64,000 bases of DNA from Flavobacterium aquiphilum (lineage in GTDB: Bacteria > Bacteroidota > Bacteroidia > Flavobacteriales > Flavobacteriaceae), in the NCBI RefSeq assembly GCF_027111335.1, contig NZ_CP114288.1, forward strand, positions 806,001 to 870,000, given 5' to 3'. How positions within the stretch are numbered: position 1 is the first letter of the stretch; each line of letters starts with the position of its first letter. The position numbers were made by a program, and so were the translations under genes. Below are positions 18,446 to 28,568 of the stretch, piece by piece. The notes beneath the pieces are model-generated. The model was not told the DNA's origin. It saw nothing but the letters and a program-made list of their open reading frames with translations, and did not search any database.

Positions 18446-18902
18446 TGGCAACAAAATTAAAAAAGAAAAGAGATTCGTCAATTTTGAAAATTTATTTTAT
18501 ACGATGCCCAAAATGGTTTTACAACACTATTGAACTTTGGTTCGTTGTTTTTGTTAAAAAAATAAACTTTCTTTATTTGACTTTGAAATTCTTATCAAAG
18601 TGGTTTTGAAGCCTTTTGTTCGATTTTTAATAATTTGCAAATTTATTGCAAATAAATCTAACGAAGTTGAAATTAGTTTAAAAAATAACAACAAAAACTC
18701 AAAAAATAGTGATTATTGTTATAATTTAGATTGTAAGGAATTGCTGAAAATGAATTAAAAATCTAATTTTTAGCATTATAAAAAGGGGCGTATTTGGGTT
18801 TTTTAGCCTGCTATTTTTTGCTAAAATACTACGACATCCAAAAAATAAGAAAGTTGAATTGGGAGGATGTTTTTCTAATCGTTTATAGTAAACTGTTGAA
18901 TT

Positions 18903-18953
18903 AAAAAAGAGACTTCGGGAATTTATTAATGTAAAATTTGAAGTCTCTTTTTG
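18903..18953 (-). terminator. Terminator after the metallo-hydrolase gene
   Basis: AAAAGAGACTTC and GAAGTCTCTTTT form a 12-bp stem with a loop of about 23 nt and T-runs on both strands, just beyond the stop of the 18975 gene. Confidence 0.75.
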
Positions 18954-18974
18954 TGTAGTTTTCGATCTTTTATT

Positions 18975-20078
18975 TTATTGTTTCCACCACTCCGAAAATG
19001 TTTGTTTGTTATCATCTAAGTTTACAGTTTCTCCTATTCTTGGAGTTGCAAGGGCATAATTGAAATCCCCGTTTTTATAATATTCGGAAATTTTATTTAA
19101 AGGTTCATTCCATGGGTGTTGTGCCAAAACAAATTTTGAAGAATGAACAGGCATCACTCTTTTAGTATTTAATTCACCTGCGGCTTTTATAAATTGTTTA
19201 GGAAGTAAATGGATAGCTTCCCAAGCCAGATTGTATTGTCCATTTTCTAAAATGACTAAATCGAACGGGCCGTGATTTTTGCCAATTTCTGTAAAGTGAC
19301 TGTCGTAACCGCTATCGCCACCTAAAAATAATTTATGCTTTGGAGTTTCTAATATAAATGATAGCCAGAGTGTGTTATTTCTAATTAATCCTCTTCCTGA
19401 AAAATGTCTCGCCGGAGTAGTATAGATTTTAATATACTCGGTCAGGATTTCGGTTTCATCCCAATCTTTTTCGATAATTTTATTAGAATTAAAACCCCAA
19501 TGTTCAAAATGAGAACCAACTCCCAGTCCGCAAATGATAGTATCTATTTTGTTTTTTAATCTTATGATTGTTGGATAATCCAAATGATCATAATGGTCAT
19601 GGGAAATTAGCAGATAATCAATTTCCGGAAAATCCTCAGTTTGATATTCATTACTACCATCAAATGCTTTAACACTTCCAGGAATGGGGGAAGCGTTGCC
19701 GCTAAAGACGGGATCTATAAGGAATTTTTTTTCATTCAATTGAATGAAATATGATGAATGTCCAAACCAAACTAATATATTTTCTGCTGGATTAAGATTT
19801 TTTAAATCGGTTTTGACTGAGGGAATTTCATTTTCGGGAATTCTATCAGGGAATTTTTTAAAAAGCTGTTGATATAAAATCCCTGCTATTGAATAGCCTT
19901 TAGTCAATGTCGGTGTAAAATGGATATTATGGAATTTACCTTTTTTATAATTAGGCGATTTTTTTATCTTTTCCAACCTTTCCCCACAGGGAGCTTTACC
20001 AAATAGGGGTAGATTTATGAAATAAATTCCGGAAAGAAGGAGAGCTCCCAAGAGGCAGATGATTATAGTTGCTACCAT
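18975..20078 (-). CDS. Metallo-beta-lactamase-fold hydrolase, N-terminally membrane anchored
   Basis: An N-terminal hydrophobic helix (VATIIICLLGALLLSGIYFI) precedes a binuclear metal hydrolase domain with the HxHxDH motif in LLISHDHYDHLDYP at about residues 153-166. The pattern of FGHSSYFIQL and LGGDSGYDSHF resembles UlaG/NAPE-PLD-like phosphodiesterases, suggesting a phospholipid or lactone substrate. The specificity is not proven. It follows an AraC regulator by 22 bp on the same strand. Confidence 0.85.
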   Translation of the reverse strand: MVATIIICLLGALLLSGIYFINLPLFGKAPCGERLEKIKKSPNYKKGKFHNIHFTPTLTKGYSIAGILYQQLFKKFPDRIPENEIPSVKTDLKNLNPAENILVWFGHSSYFIQLNEKKFLIDPVFSGNASPIPGSVKAFDGSNEYQTEDFPEIDYLLISHDHYDHLDYPTIIRLKNKIDTIICGLGVGSHFEHWGFNSNKIIEKDWDETEILTEYIKIYTTPARHFSGRGLIRNNTLWLSFILETPKHKLFLGGDSGYDSHFTEIGKNHGPFDLVILENGQYNLAWEAIHLLPKQFIKAAGELNTKRVMPVHSSKFVLAQHPWNEPLNKISEYYKNGDFNYALATPRIGETVNLDDNKQTFSEWWKQ

Positions 20079-20100
20079 AATTAAAATGATTTTTGGAGTA

Positions 20101-21021
20101 TTAATTAAGTGAGTTTTTAAACTCTAATGGCGTGAAATTAGTCTTCTTTTTGAATAACTTACTAAATGATTGAGGAAATTCGAAACCTAATTGATAGGCA
20201 ATTTCTGCAACTGAAAGATTGGTAGTCATTAGGAAATCTTTTGCTTTTTCAATGAGTTTGGAATGAATATGCTGTTGGGCATTTTGTCCAGTTAAATTTC
20301 GGAGTAAATCGCTAAGGTAATGACTGGAAACATTAATCTCAGAAGCCAGGAAATCTACGGTAGGTAATCCTCTTTTTAAGGTTTCAGCATTATTTAAATA
20401 GTTGTCAAGTGTTTCTTCTACTTTGATCAATATATCATTACTGATTGTTTTTCGAGTTATGAATTGACGTTTGTAAAATCGATTACTGTAATTAAGCAAA
20501 ACCTCAATATAAGAAACAATTACATCCTGACTCATTTCGTCTATAGCCGTGTGAAGTTCATTGTTGATACTGTCGAGTATTCCAATAATGGTTTTCTTTT
20601 CGCTTTCAGAAAGATGTAAAGCTTCATTGGTATCATATGAAAAGAAACCATATTTTTTGATGCTTTTGCCCAAAGAATAATTTCTGATGAAATCGGGATG
20701 GAAAAACAAAGTATAACCGTAATATTCATCATCTTCGTTATTGTCAATAGAAATCAATTGATTAGGGGAGGTAAACATTAATCCGCCTTCATTAAAATCA
20801 TAATAACCCTGGCCATAGCCCATTTTTCCATGAGTAGAATATTTATAGGATATTTTATAAAAATCGAGTAAAAAGGAACTATATATTAAATCAGTGTTCA
20901 AAGTCATTTTAGTATTGTCTACCAGACTTATCATTGGGTGCAGAGGCTTGGTTAACTGCAATAAATTGTGCAATTCTGATATAGAGGAAATTCTTGTTGG
21001 ATTGTTGTTTTTCTTTTCCAT
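20101..21021 (-). CDS. AraC-family transcriptional regulator
   Basis: The C-terminal 100 residues form a double helix-turn-helix AraC domain: VDFLASEINVSSHYLSDLLRN and SVAEIAYQLGFEFPQSFSKLFKKKTNFTP are its two recognition units. The N-terminal 200 residues form an effector-sensing domain typical of the Bacteroidota AraC group. Its position between a short-chain dehydrogenase and the metallo-hydrolase suggests that it controls one or both. Confidence 0.92.
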   Translation of the reverse strand: MEKKNNNPTRISSISELHNLLQLTKPLHPMISLVDNTKMTLNTDLIYSSFLLDFYKISYKYSTHGKMGYGQGYYDFNEGGLMFTSPNQLISIDNNEDDEYYGYTLFFHPDFIRNYSLGKSIKKYGFFSYDTNEALHLSESEKKTIIGILDSINNELHTAIDEMSQDVIVSYIEVLLNYSNRFYKRQFITRKTISNDILIKVEETLDNYLNNAETLKRGLPTVDFLASEINVSSHYLSDLLRNLTGQNAQQHIHSKLIEKAKDFLMTTNLSVAEIAYQLGFEFPQSFSKLFKKKTNFTPLEFKNSLN

Positions 21022-21096
21022 GATTTAAATGTATGAAAAAATTAAGAACTAATACCGAACAGATTTTTAAATTTGACCGGTATTAGTTTGAAGAAA

Positions 21097-21900
21097 TTAT
21101 GCTCCTAAAAATTGTTTCCCAAATTCAGCACGAAAAATTTCATCTCCTTGCTCCAGTCTTTGTTTGTAAAGAGCTTTAGCATCTTCTCCGGCCACATATC
21201 TGAGTTTGTTTTTTCCGTCTGTGGCAGCTTCGTAAACTACTTCGGCAATTTGTTCAGGAGTTGATGCCATTGAAAACATTGCTTCGGCACTTGCAAACAT
21301 ATTGTTGGTCATTTCTTCATATTCCGGTTTGCTTCCAGTATCTAGCGAACCGCCCATGAATTCAGTTTTGATGGCACCTGGAGAAACTGTTTTAATATTT
21401 ACTCCAAATGTATTCAGTTCATAGGCCATGCTTTCGCTCCAGCCTTCCAGTCCCCATTTAGTTGCGTGATAAACAGAACCTAAAGGGAAAGAGATTAGGC
21501 CTCCAATGGAAGTAGTTGAGATAAATAAACCGTTTTTTCTTTCCCTGAAATACGGAATAAAAGCATTGGTAACACGTATAACTCCCAATAAATTTGTATC
21601 GAGTTGTTTTGTGATTTGATCATCAGAAAGACCTTCTAAAGGACCAATCAAACCATAACCAGCATTATTAAAGACGATATCAATGTCGCTTAATTCAATA
21701 GCTTTTTTAACAGTGTTTTGTATTTGTCCATAATTAGTAACATCCAAAGCTAAGAGGGTTACATTTTTTAAATTATTGAGTTCTGTTTCCTTTTCAGGAT
21801 TTCTCATTGTTGCGATTACATTCCATCCTTTTTCGTGAAATAATTTTGCTGTAGCTTTTCCTAAACCGGCCGAAGCACCTGTAATAAAAATTGTCTTCAT
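21097..21900 (-). CDS. Short-chain dehydrogenase/reductase (classical SDR)
   Basis: This NAD(P)-dependent oxidoreductase of 267 residues has the cofactor motif TGASAGLG at about residues 7-14, NNAG at about 78-81, and the catalytic Tyr144-x3-Lys148 in YHATK. The substrate is unknown. It is the first gene of a minus-strand group with the AraC regulator and the metallo-hydrolase. A palindrome-free AT-rich gap of about 330 bp separates it from dnaE. Confidence 0.93.
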   Translation of the reverse strand: MKTIFITGASAGLGKATAKLFHEKGWNVIATMRNPEKETELNNLKNVTLLALDVTNYGQIQNTVKKAIELSDIDIVFNNAGYGLIGPLEGLSDDQITKQLDTNLLGVIRVTNAFIPYFRERKNGLFISTTSIGGLISFPLGSVYHATKWGLEGWSESMAYELNTFGVNIKTVSPGAIKTEFMGGSLDTGSKPEYEEMTNNMFASAEAMFSMASTPEQIAEVVYEAATDGKNKLRYVAGEDAKALYKQRLEQGDEIFRAEFGKQFLGA

Positions 21901-22096
21901 GATTAATTGTTTTAATTTGATGAGACAAAATTCAGGATAGGATGCAACTTAAAAGTATCCATTTTGGTGCAATTAGTGTCCAAAATGAATTTTAGATTTA
22001 TTAGAATCAAAAAAGGTATTCAATTATGGCGTATTTGTTTTTTTGTAGTCTTTAAGTTATCGTGTTAATGGGTGTTTTTTGTTAATAACTTCACTA

Positions 22097-22125
22097 TTGC
22101 ATTCCTTATAAAAAACCTAAATTTG
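22097..22125 (+). promoter_or_regulatory. dnaE promoter
   Basis: TTG at 22097-22099 and TAAATTTG at 22118-22125 are 18 bp apart, a good match to the Bacteroidota consensus. The leader would be about 100 nt. Confidence 0.65.
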
Positions 22126-22229
22126 AATTTCCGCCATTTTGCATTTGAATATTTTTTATTGTTCAGATAATCAATATTTTATAATGTAAAATTGGAATTT
22201 GGACTTTTTAATTTTTGTTATTTAAGCGT

Positions 22230-25200
22230 ATGTACTTAATATTCGATACCGAAACCACAGGATTACCCAAGAAATGGGGCGCACCCATTTCTGACACCGA
22301 CAATTGGCCAAGATGTATTCAAATCGCTTGGCAGCTGCATGACGATATGGGGAAACTCATCGAACATCAGGATTATTTGGTAAAGCCGGAAGGATTCAAT
22401 ATTCCGTATGATGCTGAGCGTATTCACGGAATCTCGACCGAATTGGCCGAAGCCGAAGGGGTTTCTTTGGCCGAAGTTTTGGAAAAGTTCAATATTGCTT
22501 TGGGCAAAGCCAAATTTATCGTGGGTCAAAATCTTGGTTTTGACGTCAATATTATGGGCTGTGAATTCTACAGAATGGGCGTTACATCTCAAATGAGCGA
22601 AATGCCTATTTTGGATACCTGTACCGAAGTTACCGCTTCTTTATTGAAATTACCCGGAGGTCGTGGAGGGAAATTCAAATTACCAACATTAACCGAATTA
22701 CACGAATATTTATTCGAAGTCCCTTTTGCGGAAGCGCACAACGCCACCGCCGACGTTGAGGCAACAACGCGTTGTTTTCTTGAATTAATTCGTAGGGATA
22801 TTTTCACCAAAGAAGAACTTGATGTTGATGACAGTTATTTTAGGGATTTCAAAAACAAAAACCCATACGAATTTGAGTTAATCGGGTTAAAACACATTAA
22901 CTTAAAAGAAGCTTCGGAGAAAATCCGACTTCAATTTGGTGAAAAACAAGCTTTTTCTGTTTCGAAAGAAGAGCTTGCCGATAATAAAAAAGTATTGGTT
23001 GATGCGGCTTTTGCGCATCTTCATAATCATACACAGTTTTCGGTTTTACAGTCAACGATAAGTATTGGAGGTTTGGTTTCGGCGACAGCCAAAAATAAAT
23101 TTCCGGCGGTTGCCATGACCGATACGGGAAATATGATGGGGGCATTCCACTTTGTGAGCGCGGTCATGAATCATAACAAATCGGTTTCCGCCAAAAACAA
23201 AGAGTTAGTTGAAAGTGGAGCAGAACCGACAGAAACTGAAATAAAACCCATTGTTGGTTGCGAATTTAATATCTGTGACAACCATTTGGATAAATCCAAA
23301 AAAGACAATGGTTATCAAGTTGTTTTATTGGCGAAAAATAAAAAAGGCTACCACAATTTGGCTAAAATGGCTTCGATCGCTTATGTAGATGGTTTTTATT
23401 ATGTGCCAAGGATAGACAGAACAATAGTCGAAAAATATAAGGAAGACATTATGGTTTTGTCCGGGAATTTATATGGAGAGATTCCGAGTAAAATCCTAAA
23501 TATTGGAGAGAACCAAGCCGAAGAAGCTTTGCTTTGGTGGAAAGAACAATTTGGAGACGATTTGTATCTTGAAATCATGCGTCATAATCAAGAGGATGAA
23601 AATCGTGTAAATAAAACTTTGATTGCCTTTTCACAAAAGCATAATGTAAAGTTGGTTGCTACGAACAATACTTATTATGTAAATAAGGATGATGCTAATG
23701 CACACGATATTTTGTTGTGCGTGAAAGATGGTGAGAAGCAGGCAACGCCTATTGGTCGTGGTCGTGGCTATCGTTATGGACTTCCGAATCAGGAATATTA
23801 TTATAAGTCGGAAGAGGAAATGAAGAAACTCTTCGCCGATTTACCCGAAGCCATTACAAATATTCAGGAAATCATAGATAAGGTCGAAATTTACTCGCTG
23901 TATCGTGACGTATTGCTTCCTAAATATGATATTCCGCAGGAATTTGTTGACCCCGAAGATGAAAAAGATAATGGTGTTCGAGGCGAAAATGCCTATTTAA
24001 GACATCTTACGATGGATGGGGCGAGAAGACGCTACGAAGAAATTACGCCCGACATTCAAGAGCGATTGGATTTTGAATTGCTTACGATTTCTAATTCGGG
24101 TTATCCGGGTTACTTTTTGATTGTACAGGATTTCATCGCTGAGGCTAGAAAAATGGATGTATCCGTTGGTCCCGGACGTGGTTCGGCTGCGGGTTCTGCC
24201 GTGGCGTATTGTTTGGGGATTACAAATATTGACCCAATTAAGTACGATTTGCTTTTTGAGCGTTTCCTAAATCCGGATCGTGTATCCATGCCCGATATTG
24301 ATATCGATTTTGATGATGAAGGCCGTGGTCGTGTAATGGATTATGTAATTAAAAAATATGGTGCCAATCAAGTGGCTCAGATTATCACTTATGGTAAAAT
24401 GGCGACCAAATCGGCTATTCGTGATACGGCTCGTGTACTTGATTTGCCTTTGTTTGAGGCTGATAGAATTGCCAAGCTGATTCCGGCAATGATGCCATCC
24501 AAATGGAATTTGGCCCGTTTTATTTCTGAATCAGAAGATGAGGTTAAAAAAGCATTAAAAGGTGCGGATGAATTTGAACTTGTAAAAGAATTAATCGCCA
24601 TTGCTAATGAAGACGATTTGGCAGGAGAAACCATTCAGCAGGCGAAAATACTTGAAGGTTCGATGCGAAACACGGGAATTCACGCCTGTGGGGTAATCAT
24701 TACGCCGTCGGACATTACCAATTATGTTCCGGTAACCACCGCCAAAGATTCCGATTTATATGTTACCCAATTTGACAACTCCGTAGCCGAAAGTGCCGGA
24801 TTGCTAAAGATGGACTTCTTGGGTCTGAAGACCCTGACTTTGATAAAGGACACGGTGAAATTGGTAAAATACCGTACGGGAATTGAATTGAATCCTGACA
24901 ATTTTCCGATTGATGATGTCAAGACGTATGAGCTGTTCCAAAGAGGAGAAACTGTTGGGGTGTTCCAATACGAGTCACCCGGTATGCAAAAATACATGAA
25001 GGATTTGAAGCCGACGGTTTTTGCCGATTTGATTGCGATGAATGCCTTGTACCGTCCGGGACCTTTGGAGTACATACCGTCTTTCGTTCGTCGTAAAAAC
25101 GGTGAAGAAGAAATTACCTATGACTTGGATGCCTGCGAAGAATATTTGTCTGAAACCTACGGGATTACGGTTTACCAAGAGCAGGTAATGCTTTTGTCGC

Positions 25201-26756
25201 AAAAGTTAGCCGGATTCTCCAAAGGTGATGCTGATGTTTTGCGTAAGGCGATGGGTAAGAAGCAAAAGGATGTACTGGATAAAATGAAAGGAAAATTCAT
25301 CGATCAGGCTGTTGCAAAAGGGCACGATGAAAAGAAACTGGATAAAATTTGGACAGACTGGGAAGCTTTCGCGAGTTATGCTTTTAATAAATCGCACTCG
25401 ACCTGTTATGCTTGGGTGGCCTATCAAACGGCTTATCTGAAAGCGCATTATCCTGCCGAATATATGGCAGCGGTATTATCTAATAACATGAACGATATCA
25501 AGCAGGTTTCGTTCTTTATGGAAGAATGTAAACGTATGGGATTGCAGGTTCTTGGGCCTGATGTCAATGAATCGTATTATAAATTTACGGTAAATGATGA
25601 TTACGCTGTCCGTTTTGGAATGGGAGCTATTAAAGGTGTGGGTGCCGGTGCTGTGGAAACGATTGTTGAAAATAGAAAATCAGGTAAATACAAGTCCATT
25701 TTTGATTTGACCAAACGTATCGATTTGCGCGCTGCGAATAAAAAAGCAATCGAAAATCTGGCGCTTGCAGGAGGTTTTGATTCGTTTGAAGGAACAACAA
25801 GAGCGCAATATTTTCACGAAGATGGTGACGGAATCACTTTTTATGAAAAGGCGATGCGTTACGGATCGAAATTTCAGGAGAATGAGAATTCGTCTCAGGT
25901 AAGTTTGTTTGGTGAAACTAGCGAAGTACAGATTGCCGAGCCGGTTGTGCCTCCGTGTGAAGACTGGAGTACGATGGAAAAATTGGCCAAGGAAAAAGAG
26001 GTGGTTGGAATTTATATTTCAGGACATCCGCTGGACGATTACAAATTTGAGATGAAATATTTTTGCAATGCCAAGCTGGAGGCTTTGAAAAATTTGGAAG
26101 CACACGTAGGCAAAAACCTGACTTTTGGCGGAATCATAACTAATGTGCAGCATCGTGTGGCGAAGAACGGAAAAGGTTGGGGAACATTCATGTTGGAAGG
26201 TTATGACGAAAGTTATGAATTTAAAATATTTGGTGAAGAATACTTAAAGTTTAGGCATTTCTTCATCCAAAATAATTTTACTTTCTTGAAAGTACTGGTA
26301 AAAGAAGGTTGGGTAAATCAGGAAACAGGAAAAAGAGCCGAGCCGAGAATACAGTTCGTGTTGGTACAGTATTTACAGGACGTGTTGAGTGCTTTTGCCA
26401 AGAAACTGATTCTTTTGTTGAATATTAAAGATCTTGAAGTAGAGTTTATTCATAAATTGAATCGTTTGTTTCAAGAACACAAGGGTGATAATACGGTTTC
26501 TTTTGAAATCATGGAGTTGGAAAAAATAAAACGAATTGTAGAAACAACTCCTGAGTTTACAGAAACGGATGGCGAGTCTTTTGTGGATGAAAACGAAGAT
26601 GGAGGTGAAATCATTGAATCGAAGGCGGTCACTGAAGTAGAAGAAATAAAAGTAGTTACAAAATTATCGATGCCAAGTAGAAAACTAAAAGTCCAAATTT
26701 CAAATGAATTGTTGTTTGAATTGGAGAAAATGCAGATAAACTTTAAATTGAATTGA
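22230..26756 (+). CDS. dnaE: DNA polymerase III alpha subunit with fused 3'-5' exonuclease
   Basis: This is the replicative polymerase subunit, 1508 residues. Residues 1-190 are a DEDDh exonuclease: FDTETTGLP at 5-13, then HNATADVEATTRC. A PHP domain follows from about residue 265 (AHLHNHTQFSVL). The polymerase catalytic motif PDIDIDFDDEGR is at about 688, and GPGRGSAAGSAVAYCLG precedes it. An OB-fold region lies near residue 1295. I use the ATG at 22230 because the upstream TTG at 22215 only adds LFKR-like residues before the exonuclease strand. Proofreading is supplied in cis rather than by a separate DnaQ. Confidence 0.95.
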   Translation: MYLIFDTETTGLPKKWGAPISDTDNWPRCIQIAWQLHDDMGKLIEHQDYLVKPEGFNIPYDAERIHGISTELAEAEGVSLAEVLEKFNIALGKAKFIVGQNLGFDVNIMGCEFYRMGVTSQMSEMPILDTCTEVTASLLKLPGGRGGKFKLPTLTELHEYLFEVPFAEAHNATADVEATTRCFLELIRRDIFTKEELDVDDSYFRDFKNKNPYEFELIGLKHINLKEASEKIRLQFGEKQAFSVSKEELADNKKVLVDAAFAHLHNHTQFSVLQSTISIGGLVSATAKNKFPAVAMTDTGNMMGAFHFVSAVMNHNKSVSAKNKELVESGAEPTETEIKPIVGCEFNICDNHLDKSKKDNGYQVVLLAKNKKGYHNLAKMASIAYVDGFYYVPRIDRTIVEKYKEDIMVLSGNLYGEIPSKILNIGENQAEEALLWWKEQFGDDLYLEIMRHNQEDENRVNKTLIAFSQKHNVKLVATNNTYYVNKDDANAHDILLCVKDGEKQATPIGRGRGYRYGLPNQEYYYKSEEEMKKLFADLPEAITNIQEIIDKVEIYSLYRDVLLPKYDIPQEFVDPEDEKDNGVRGENAYLRHLTMDGARRRYEEITPDIQERLDFELLTISNSGYPGYFLIVQDFIAEARKMDVSVGPGRGSAAGSAVAYCLGITNIDPIKYDLLFERFLNPDRVSMPDIDIDFDDEGRGRVMDYVIKKYGANQVAQIITYGKMATKSAIRDTARVLDLPLFEADRIAKLIPAMMPSKWNLARFISESEDEVKKALKGADEFELVKELIAIANEDDLAGETIQQAKILEGSMRNTGIHACGVIITPSDITNYVPVTTAKDSDLYVTQFDNSVAESAGLLKMDFLGLKTLTLIKDTVKLVKYRTGIELNPDNFPIDDVKTYELFQRGETVGVFQYESPGMQKYMKDLKPTVFADLIAMNALYRPGPLEYIPSFVRRKNGEEEITYDLDACEEYLSETYGITVYQEQVMLLSQKLAGFSKGDADVLRKAMGKKQKDVLDKMKGKFIDQAVAKGHDEKKLDKIWTDWEAFASYAFNKSHSTCYAWVAYQTAYLKAHYPAEYMAAVLSNNMNDIKQVSFFMEECKRMGLQVLGPDVNESYYKFTVNDDYAVRFGMGAIKGVGAGAVETIVENRKSGKYKSIFDLTKRIDLRAANKKAIENLALAGGFDSFEGTTRAQYFHEDGDGITFYEKAMRYGSKFQENENSSQVSLFGETSEVQIAEPVVPPCEDWSTMEKLAKEKEVVGIYISGHPLDDYKFEMKYFCNAKLEALKNLEAHVGKNLTFGGIITNVQHRVAKNGKGWGTFMLEGYDESYEFKIFGEEYLKFRHFFIQNNFTFLKVLVKEGWVNQETGKRAEPRIQFVLVQYLQDVLSAFAKKLILLLNIKDLEVEFIHKLNRLFQEHKGDNTVSFEIMELEKIKRIVETTPEFTETDGESFVDENEDGGEIIESKAVTEVEEIKVVTKLSMPSRKLKVQISNELLFELEKMQINFKLN

Positions 26757-26935
26757 TTTTTTATTGTTAAACTTTTAAAAGTTTTTTAAGGTTTTAAGTT
26801 AAAATTATGCATGCATAGTAAAAAAATAAACTAATCATTGAAAATAATGTTAATTAAGACATTTGGAGACTTAAGTTGATTTTAAACAATTATCAAAATT
26901 GAGTTAAGTTTGCTCTAATTAATTAACAAAAAAAC

Positions 26936-27874
26936 ATGAAAAAGAGTATAATTTTATTAGCATTAATGGTTTCTACTGTGACTATGGTAGGGCAAACCAC
27001 AAATACAGCAAGCAGTAAACCGGAAACTTGGTATTTTAAATTAGGAGGTTCCTATTTTATACAAACTGCTGCTACAGAATTCCCAATAGTATCAGGAGCA
27101 TTGCCAAATACAGATGTGTATGCGGCAAACGGAACCACATTGATTTCTAGGGAAACAAACCACGGTTCATTTGGAGAAGGTTTCCGTACAGGTTTGAATG
27201 TAGGATACCGTTTTACACCACATTTGGGTGTTGAGATGGGATTTAATTATTTCTCAGGAAATGATAAAACGATGGTTAAAACCGTAAATCGATTAGCGGC
27301 AGCAGGTCCAACTTTTGTAACTGGAACGGCTGAAGGAAAAATCAAAGCATTCGATTTGGCTCCGGCGGTTGTTTTGTTTTTGGGTGATCACAACGGATTT
27401 GAACCTTATACTAAAGTAGGAGTTATTGTTCCGGTTGTTGGGGATTTGACTATTGAAACCAATAGAACTTATACAAATCCTGCTGGGACTACAAATACGT
27501 ATTCAAAGGATGTGATTTTGCCAAACCCGACAGTTGGTTTCATGGCTGCTTTGGGGACTTCTTATAAGTTGGGTAAAAACATTTCTTTGTTTGCTGAATT
27601 GGAATACCGCAATTTTACAGTTCACGGAAAATCGAAAGAAACAAAAGAATATACAGAAAACGACGTGGATAAATTAAATACTCCAACCGCTTTCCGTGCT
27701 GATGCATCTTATTCGGCAAGTCACGTGAACTATGTTGAGCAAATCAATAGTACTTCAAATAGTAAAGTGACTAATGCTGCTGGTTTTGATAACACAAAAG
27801 CTACTGACGACATTAGCTCTTATGTTGGTATCAGTGGATTAGGTTTGACTCTTGGGTTGAAATATAGTTTGTAA
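26936..27874 (+). CDS. Outer-membrane beta-barrel protein
   Basis: A signal peptide (first about 19 residues, MKKSIILLALMVSTVTMVG) is followed by alternating hydrophobic strands such as RTGLNVGYRFTPHLGVEMGF and KNISLFAELEYRNFTVHG, ending in LGLTLGLKYSL, a C-terminal barrel strand. At 312 residues it fits the OmpW/OmpA-like beta-barrel class that Flavobacteria encode in many copies. The function is unknown. A TAAGTTTG -7 box lies at 26905-26912. Confidence 0.85.
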   Translation: MKKSIILLALMVSTVTMVGQTTNTASSKPETWYFKLGGSYFIQTAATEFPIVSGALPNTDVYAANGTTLISRETNHGSFGEGFRTGLNVGYRFTPHLGVEMGFNYFSGNDKTMVKTVNRLAAAGPTFVTGTAEGKIKAFDLAPAVVLFLGDHNGFEPYTKVGVIVPVVGDLTIETNRTYTNPAGTTNTYSKDVILPNPTVGFMAALGTSYKLGKNISLFAELEYRNFTVHGKSKETKEYTENDVDKLNTPTAFRADASYSASHVNYVEQINSTSNSKVTNAAGFDNTKATDDISSYVGISGLGLTLGLKYSL

Positions 27875-27951
27875 TCAGACAATTTAAATATAATGAAGGC
27901 CTTCTGAAAAGAGGGTCTTTTTTTTTGGAAAATTTTTGAAACCACAAATGC

Positions 27952-28032
27952 CCTAGCCCCGATGGAAGCGGCATCCTGTGGTCCTGGCGTTCAGGACCAC
28001 AGATACAGCGGACAGCGGGAAATAGCTCCTAA
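27952..28032 (-). repeat. Dispersed palindromic repeat, copy B
   Basis: In reverse orientation this copy shows the same ends as copy A: GGAGCTATTTCCCGCTGTCC and CTTCCATCGGGGCTAGGGC. The centre is a perfect hairpin, TGTGGTCCTG/CAGGACCACA around 4 nt. Its stem sequence is unlike those of copies A and C, but the pairing is kept. Confidence 0.8.
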
Positions 28033-28091
28033 TCATTCGGAAATAAAAATTAGTAATACATTTATAATGAAAACTAATTTTGGAATGATGT

Positions 28092-28118
28092 TTGGTTGAG
28101 TTTTAATTTCTAAATTTG
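28092..28118 (+). promoter_or_regulatory. Thioredoxin gene promoter
   Basis: TTG at 28092-28094 and TAAATTTG at 28111-28118 are 16 bp apart, slightly shorter than usual. Confidence 0.5.
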
Positions 28119-28166
28119 TACTCTAATTGAAACAAATTAGCTTTTTAAACATAAAAAATTAACAAT

Positions 28167-28484
28167 ATGGCATTAGCAATAACAGATGCTACTTTTGATG
28201 AAGTAGTTTTGAAATCAGATAAACCGGTAATGGTAGATTTTTGGGCAGCATGGTGTGGGCCTTGTAGAATGGTTGGACCAATCATTGAAGAACTAAGCAA
28301 CGAGTACGAAGGGAAAGTGGTTGTTGGTAAAGTTGATGTAGATGCAAACCAAGAATTTGCTGCAAAATACGGTGTTAGAAACATTCCAACGGTGTTGGTT
28401 TTCCATAACGGAGAAGTTGTTGGAAAACAAGTGGGAGTGGCTCCAAAACAAACTTATGCAGACAGCTTGGACGCATTGTTGTAA
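28167..28484 (+). CDS. trxA: Thioredoxin
   Basis: This 105-residue disulfide reductase has the redox motif Trp29-Cys-Gly-Pro-Cys33 within [14 protein letters not shown], and the cis-proline segment [12 protein letters not shown]. It reduces cytosolic disulfides using thioredoxin reductase and NADPH. There is no signal peptide, so it is cytosolic. It lies alone, with a palindromic repeat upstream. Confidence 0.96.
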   Translation: MALAITDATFDEVVLKSDKPVMVDFWAAWCGPCRMVGPIIEELSNEYEGKVVVGKVDVDANQEFAAKYGVRNIPTVLVFHNGEVVGKQVGVAPKQTYADSLDALL

Positions 28485-28568
28485 TTGGTAGCAATTATAA
28501 TTTAGATTAAAGGTTTGGCGAAAGTCAAGCCTTTTTTTTATTTTTAATGGATCTTATAATTTTTTAAA

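Noticed and set aside
18756..18860. Possible structured leader or riboswitch between leuC and the metallo-hydrolase
   Set aside because: Only weak pairing is seen, and no known riboswitch core could be matched.
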